Assembly (NCBI GenBank): GCA_028692205.1
Contig: JAQUXV010000085.1
Coordinates: forward strand, 1 to 8,972
Length of the DNA stretch: 8,972 nucleotides
From: Eubacteriales bacterium
Lineage (GTDB): Bacteria; Bacillota_A; Clostridia; Christensenellales; Aristaeellaceae
Reading direction: 5' to 3'
Positions 6,388 through 8,972 of this stretch are shown here, piece after piece. The translations under genes were made by a program, and so were the position numbers. The number at the start of each line of letters is the position of its first letter. The first letter of the stretch is position 1. The notes below the pieces were generated by a model, which was given only the letters and a program-made list of their open reading frames with translations, ran no database searches and had not been told where the DNA came from.

Positions 6388-7095
6388 ATGGAGAATCCAA
6401 ACATCGTCACTTTTCGGCTGTACGGCCGTTTCGCGCTCTTCAGCGACCCGGTTACGCGCGTGGGCGGCGAGAAGTGCAGCTACCTCGTGCCGACCTACGA
6501 AGCGCTCAAGGGCGTGTGCGAAAGCATCTATTGGAAGCCGACTTTTACCTGGTTTGTGGACAAAGTGCGGGTGATGAACGCGTTCGGCAGCCAAAGCAAG
6601 GGTGTGCGCCCGATTACGCTGGGCAGCGGGCCGTCGACGCTCTCCATCTACACATACCTGAGCGACGTCGTCTATCAGGTGCAGGCACATTTCGAGTGGA
6701 ACCCGCTGCGGACCGACCTTGCCAACGACCATAATGAAAACAAGCATTTCTTTATGGCGAAACGCAGCATCGAGAAGGGTGGAAGACGGGACATCTTTCT
6801 GGGCACACGGGAATGCCAGGGCTATGTGGAGGCGGAAAATTTTGGCGAAGGTAAAAGCGCGTTTGCCGAAACAGAGGAAATGAGCTTCGGCCTGATGTTC
6901 CACGGCTTCGACTATGGGGACGAGGGCGACGGCGGCGCGCTGGTGGCACGCTTTTGGTACCCGAAGATGAAAAACGGCGTCATCGAATTCTGCCAACCGG
7001 AAAAATGCCCCGTGCGTCGACGCATTAAGACGATGGAACCCAAGCGCTTTGTGCTGGGTGAGAACCTGCGCTCCGTGGAGGAGGAATGCCCATGA
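6388..7095 (+). CDS. cas5c: Type I-C Cas5 (Cas5c/Cas5d), pre-crRNA endoribonuclease
   Basis: In type I-C this Cas5 replaces Cas6: it cuts the repeat in the pre-crRNA and stays on the 5' handle of the crRNA within Cascade. The 235 residues show the I-C family signatures FGRFALF-like start (YGRFALFSDPVTRVGGEKCSY in two parts), VPTYEALKGVCESIYWKP, SKGVRPI (70-76), and GGRRDIFLGTRECQGYVE. Residues matching the described catalytic set of Bacillus halodurans Cas5d (Y46, K116, H117) are present as Y48 in SIYWKP and K119-H120 in NENKH, so cleavage activity is expected. AAAGGAGG at 6374-6381 lies six bases before ATG. The gene overlaps cas8c by ATGA. The gap before it (6285-6387) is AT-rich and might hold a weak promoter, TTGGTA-17-TTAAAT, but this is not convincing. 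Confidence 0.96.
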   Translation: MENPNIVTFRLYGRFALFSDPVTRVGGEKCSYLVPTYEALKGVCESIYWKPTFTWFVDKVRVMNAFGSQSKGVRPITLGSGPSTLSIYTYLSDVVYQVQAHFEWNPLRTDLANDHNENKHFFMAKRSIEKGGRRDIFLGTRECQGYVEAENFGEGKSAFAETEEMSFGLMFHGFDYGDEGDGGALVARFWYPKMKNGVIEFCQPEKCPVRRRIKTMEPKRFVLGENLRSVEEECP

Positions 7096-8972
7096 GCTGG
7101 ATGCAAAAGCTGTACGAAACTTACGAGGCGTGTGTAAAGCAAGACCTTGTGGGAAAACGGGACACGGCCGACAATGAGCCGATGCTGCTGCCGCTGTACC
7201 ACGGCACACAGCAGGCGCAGCTGGAAGTGGCTATCGACGGGCAGGGCAATTGGCTGCCGAATAGCGTGGTTGTAATCCCGAAAGAGGAACAGGAAACGCT
7301 GATTATGGGTACGCCGGAATCGCTGGGCGGCCAGAACAACATCAATCCTAAGGCGATTTTTGACAAGCTGATCTATCTGGCGGGGGATTATTCGAAGTTC
7401 TATACGCCCGAGGAAGGGAAAAAGAGCCAGAAAAACACCAATCCCGAAGCCTATTATCAAAGCTATGTCGAGGCGCTGACCGATTGGTGCGAAAGCGAAT
7501 ACCGGCACCCGGACGCGATCGCGTGGCTAACCTATGTGCGAAAGGGCTGCCTGATAAAAGACCTGCTGGACGCGGGCATTTTCCAGCTGAACGATTCGGG
7601 CAAAATAGACGAGAAGTGGAAGGGCACGGGCAAGGCGCTGGATGCGTTTGTGCGTATTCGCGTACGCCAGCCGGACGGCGAGGACAAACTGTGGATGATT
7701 TCGAGCCTTTCCTACGCGTATATCGATTATCAGAACAGCCAGCCCAAAAAAGCCGACCTTTGTTATGTACTGGGGCGGCAGATGCCGCTTTCAACCACCA
7801 ACCCCAAGTACATCCGCTACGCGGGGGATAACGCAAAACTGGTTTCCGCCAACGACAGCGATGGGTTTACCTACCGCGGCCGCTTCGAGACGGCGGAGGA
7901 AGCGTTGACGATCGGCTGGGAAACGTCGGAAAAGGCCCACGCGGCGCTGAAATACCTGATACGCATGCAGGGGTACCGCAACGGCGAACAGGTAATTCTC
8001 ACCTTCGGCACAGGCGGCGAAAAACTGCCCTCTGTTGATGAGGATACGGCGATGCTTGCCGACAATGCGTTTCTGCCGGAAGAATACCGGCTCGGACCGG
8101 CGTTCTCACTGAAGGAAAGCCTTGCGCGCGATGTGAAACTTGCCCTGACGGGCTACAAAAGCAAGATGGACCCCAAGGCTGAGGCGATCGTGATCGGGCT
8201 GGATTCGGCAACGCCCGGGCGGCTGTCCATCTTCTATTATCGGGAATTGAGCGCCGAGGATTTCTTCAACCGCATTCTGCGCTGGCATACCTCGTGTGTG
8301 TGGCTGCATCAGTACCGGTACAGGCAGCAAGGTGTGGACGACAAGGGAAAACCGGTTTACCGCCGTGTGGTGTTCATCGGCGCGCCTGCGCCCATCGACA
8401 TCGTTAAGGCTGCGTATGGGGAAAAAGTAAGCGATAAACTCAAAAAGAGCGGAGTGGAACGGCTGCTGCCCTGTATTGTGGACGGGGCGCGCCTGCCGCG
8501 GGACATCGTTTCCGCAGTGGCGCGTCGGGCGGCGCAGCGCGCCGCGCTCGACCTACAGGAGAGCGACAAGGCGCTCAGCATCGCCTGCGCGCTGATTCGA
8601 AAATCAATCAATGACGCAAAACATAAGGAGGTATGGGACATGGCATTGCAACCCGAGGTTACCGACCGCAGTTATCTCTTCGGACGCGCGTGGGCGTATG
8701 CTGAAGCGATTGAGCGCTTTGCGCTGAAACAAGCCGGAGAAAACCGTAATACCAACGCCGAGCGCCTGATGACGGCGTTCCCGAAGCACCCGAAAGCCAG
8801 CTGGGGGATTCTGATGGATCGGCTTCGCCCGTACCAGAACAAACTCCAGAGCAAGCTGGGGCCGATGGCCAACGCGCTCAACAACGGAATGGATGAAGTA
8901 ATCTGCAGACTGGAAATGGAAGGATTCACCAACGATCCGTTGGATGAAACATACCTGCTTGGTTATGCCTGC
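7092..8972 (+). CDS. cas8c: Type I-C Cascade large subunit Cas8c (Csd1), 3' end cut by window
   Basis: The large subunit of I-C Cascade, responsible for PAM recognition and Cas3 recruitment. The reading frame is open for 627 codons to the last base, from MSWMQKLYETYEACVKQDL to LDETYLLGYAC. Csd1 proteins typically end soon after a FxLGYYxQ-type motif, so the missing part is probably only a few residues to a few dozen. Family features seen are the N-terminal MSWMxKLYETYE, LLPLYH, the glycine-poor central region with LGRQMPLSTTNPKYIRYAGD, and the helical C-terminal domain. The ATG at 7092 overlaps the cas5c stop (ATGA); the local GGAGGAATGCCC supplies a ribosome site. No frameshift was found when the frame was translated by hand. 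The last ~111 codons likely also encode Cas11c from an internal start. Confidence 0.95.
   Translation, partial: MSWMQKLYETYEACVKQDLVGKRDTADNEPMLLPLYHGTQQAQLEVAIDGQGNWLPNSVVVIPKEEQETLIMGTPESLGGQNNINPKAIFDKLIYLAGDYSKFYTPEEGKKSQKNTNPEAYYQSYVEALTDWCESEYRHPDAIAWLTYVRKGCLIKDLLDAGIFQLNDSGKIDEKWKGTGKALDAFVRIRVRQPDGEDKLWMISSLSYAYIDYQNSQPKKADLCYVLGRQMPLSTTNPKYIRYAGDNAKLVSANDSDGFTYRGRFETAEEALTIGWETSEKAHAALKYLIRMQGYRNGEQVILTFGTGGEKLPSVDEDTAMLADNAFLPEEYRLGPAFSLKESLARDVKLALTGYKSKMDPKAEAIVIGLDSATPGRLSIFYYRELSAEDFFNRILRWHTSCVWLHQYRYRQQGVDDKGKPVYRRVVFIGAPAPIDIVKAAYGEKVSDKLKKSGVERLLPCIVDGARLPRDIVSAVARRAAQRAALDLQESDKALSIACALIRKSINDAKHKEVWDMALQPEVTDRSYLFGRAWAYAEAIERFALKQAGENRNTNAERLMTAFPKHPKASWGILMDRLRPYQNKLQSKLGPMANALNNGMDEVICRLEMEGFTNDPLDETYLLGYAC
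8625..8631 (+). promoter_or_regulatory. Internal Shine-Dalgarno site inside cas8c
   Basis: AAGGAGG lies within cas8c codons 512-514 (Lys-Glu-Val) and is followed after eight bases by an in-frame ATG at 8640. Strength and spacing equal those of the real gene starts in this window. An out-of-frame ATG at 8633 is too close to the site to be the start. Confidence 0.8.
8640..8972 (+). CDS. cas11c: Cas11c small subunit from internal start within cas8c (partial)
   Basis: In type I-C systems the small Cascade subunit Cas11 is made by internal translation of the cas8c 3' end. Here the in-frame ATG (Met517 of Cas8c) is preceded by AAGGAGG and opens a protein beginning MALQPEVTDRSYLFGRAWAY, 111 codons to the window edge. 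It would share its stop with cas8c and be about 115-130 residues, the size expected for Cas11c. The predicted chain is helical (AEAIERFALKQAGENRN, KLGPMANALNNGMDEVICRLE), as small subunits are, and would line the belly of the complex stabilising the R-loop. That it is expressed is inferred from the ribosome site and from what is known of other I-C systems, not shown by the sequence alone. Confidence 0.75.
   Translation, partial: MALQPEVTDRSYLFGRAWAYAEAIERFALKQAGENRNTNAERLMTAFPKHPKASWGILMDRLRPYQNKLQSKLGPMANALNNGMDEVICRLEMEGFTNDPLDETYLLGYAC

Noticed and set aside
6352..7209. A 285-codon minus-strand open frame opposite cas5c
   Set aside because: It is antisense to a clearly recognised Cas5c across nearly its whole length, is rich in His/Ala/Arg as expected of a shadow frame in GC-rich DNA, and has no motif.
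3398..8972. CRISPR repeat array within the window
   Set aside because: No regularly spaced direct repeats were seen; in type I-C loci the array usually lies after cas2, beyond the right edge.

Overview
The window reads as bacterial chromosome from a GC-rich member of the Bacillota, probably Clostridia. That placement is inferred from strong GGAGG-type ribosome binding sites before nearly every gene, consensus sigma-A promoters with 17-bp spacers, a glycyl-radical activase, and a type I-C CRISPR-Cas operon. No species can be named from the sequence.

Left part (1-3397, all genes on the minus strand): a sugar-acid and glycyl-radical region. In transcription order it holds a KDPG/KDPGal-type aldolase (dgoA-like), a 2-dehydro-3-deoxygalactonokinase (dgoK) overlapping it by ATGA, a LacI-family regulator, and the first 35 codons of a glycyl-radical-enzyme activase that runs off the left edge. 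The kinase should phosphorylate a 2-keto-3-deoxy sugar acid, and the aldolase should split the product into pyruvate and glyceraldehyde 3-phosphate. Three promoters can be read here. Two of them (lacI and the activase) carry nearly the same LacI-type operator just downstream of the -10. The third (dgoA) is a perfect consensus promoter without that operator.

Middle (3398-3884): no protein gene. About 3418-3801 is dense in nested helices on the plus strand. I read it as the 5' part of a group II intron ribozyme with no intron-encoded protein and no recognisable domain V/VI. It ends abruptly about 80 bases before cas3.

Right part (3885-8972, plus strand): the start of a type I-C CRISPR-Cas operon. 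cas3 (HD nuclease plus helicase), cas5c (the crRNA-processing Cas5) and cas8c (csd1) are intact as far as they can be seen, and cas8c is cut a little before its expected C terminus. Inside cas8c, a strong Shine-Dalgarno followed by an in-frame ATG marks the probable internal start of the small subunit Cas11c. cas7, cas4, cas1, cas2 and the repeat array would be expected to the right of the window; no array is present inside it.

The CRISPR system is a known type. The observations most worth checking are the internal Cas11c start, the 3'-truncated intron remnant beside cas3, and the shared operator tying the LacI regulator to the glycyl-radical activase.
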